DNA from: CAWELS01 sp964468205 | Lineage (GTDB): Bacteria > Acidobacteriota > Terriglobia > Bryobacterales > Bryobacteraceae | Assembly (NCBI GenBank): GCA_964468205.1 | Contig: CAYXVG010000083.1 | Span: 1-21,242 of the forward strand | Direction of reading: 5' to 3' | DNA: 21,242 bases | In this document: piece by piece, positions 20,900-21,242 of the stretch | Numbering within the stretch: position 1 is the stretch's first letter | Layout: each line of letters opens with the position of its first letter | Position numbers and translations under genes: made by a program | The notes under the pieces: model-generated | The model's database searches: none | Seen by the model: the letters and a program-made list of their open reading frames with translations, nothing else | What the model was told of the DNA's origin: nothing

Positions 20900-21242
20900 G
20901 TAAGCGTCAGAGCAACTCCATCTTCCCCGGGGCTGGGCAGGGTGATTGATTGGAGAGATGGACGAACAACAACGGGCGGTAGTGGTGCGGCGCCTCAGGA
21001 GTTGGGCGGAGGCCGAGCAGTTGGTGGCGGAGCATGAGGCCAGCGGCCTAAATCAGAGACAGTTTTGCGAGAGCCGTGTCCTCGTCGACGCTTTCGCGCT
21101 ACCGGAAGCGGTTGCGAGAGACCGGCAGCGAGGGTGGCGGGAGCAGATGGGTCGCCGTCGAGGTGTCGGGCGCGGACGGAGCCGGCTGCCGCTTGTCGGT
21201 GGTCATCGGCCGGGGCAGGAAGATCGAGGTCGGGCGCGGATT
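20900..21242 (+). mobile_element. Left end of an IS66-family element, continuing beyond the window
   Basis: GTAAGCGTC at 20900 matches the conserved start of IS66 terminal inverted repeats (GTAAGCG). The first frame inside is an IS66 TnpA homologue. The family usually makes 8-bp target duplications, in which case GCTCTTTC at 20892-20899 would be one copy. The other end lies outside the window. Confidence 0.72.
20958..21242 (+). pseudogene. tnpA: IS66 accessory protein TnpA (OrfA), frameshifted and incomplete
   Basis: From the ATG at 20958 the frame reads MDEQQRAVVVRRLRSWAEAE and then HEASGLNQRQFCESR, the IS66 OrfA signature in which a S-G-L-x-Q-x-x-F-C motif forms part of a helix-turn-helix. 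At 21078-21081 the frame is lost. The correct continuation (SSTLSRYRKRLRET, then SRWVAVEVSGADGAGCRLSVVIGRGRKIEV) resumes at 21082 in the +1 frame. Both halves match the family, so a net change of one base (or loss of two) has occurred. Either the copy is dead or the base is a sequencing error; programmed frameshifting is not known at this place in OrfA and no slippery run is present. The gene continues past the window end. Confidence 0.75.

Overview
The window reads as chromosomal DNA of a high-GC bacterium, most likely an acidobacterium of the Bryobacteraceae/Solibacter type. This rests on gene style, not a phylogenetic test: Tat-exported sugar-metabolism enzymes, an Fe-S-tailed aldo/keto reductase, an ECF sigma factor, and a radical SAM protein of the tetraether lipid synthase (Tes) type. 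Strong G/C bias at third codon positions produces many long antisense open frames; these are not annotated.

Left part (1-5.5 kb): the first 11 codons of a probable YyaL/DUF255 protein lie divergent to a tight operon. The operon holds DUF5752, a TreT-like trehalose glycosyltransferase, an M20 metallopeptidase and a DUF6544-like protein, with 0-4 bp junctions. It converges on an HpnA-like SDR epimerase, followed by a small three-helix membrane protein.

Middle part (5.5-16.1 kb): a Tat-exported GH9 glycoside hydrolase comes first, then a damaged two-gene unit on the minus strand. That unit is an ECF sigma factor with no recognisable region 4 and an unknown gene broken at a run of eight C. Next come a methyltransferase whose 3' end is copied in a 52-bp tandem repeat, a MerR regulator, a Tat-exported aldo/keto reductase with a C-terminal Fe-S module, and a Tat-exported mannonate-dehydratase-like protein. 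The Tes-like radical SAM protein follows with its own strong ribosome binding site and a clear terminator, then a secreted FG-GAP/VCBS protein. The theme is exported carbohydrate processing plus membrane-lipid biosynthesis.

Right part (16.1-21.2 kb): an eroded accessory region. It contains a doubly truncated nuclease-like gene, an MNT-HEPN pair with visible lesions in both partners, a ParE/RelE toxin with its antitoxin and a 29-codon coupled frame, a transposase fragment, an AT-rich block of nested inverted repeats, a stand-alone RelA/SpoT alarmone synthetase, and the left end of an IS66 element with a frameshifted tnpA. Two direct copies of a roughly 92-bp double-hairpin repeat bracket the MNT-HEPN pair.

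The strongest biological lead is the Tes homologue. The most novel sequence structures are the paired 92-bp repeats with compensatory hairpin changes, the 52-bp tandem duplication, and the nested inverted repeats near 19.6 kb.
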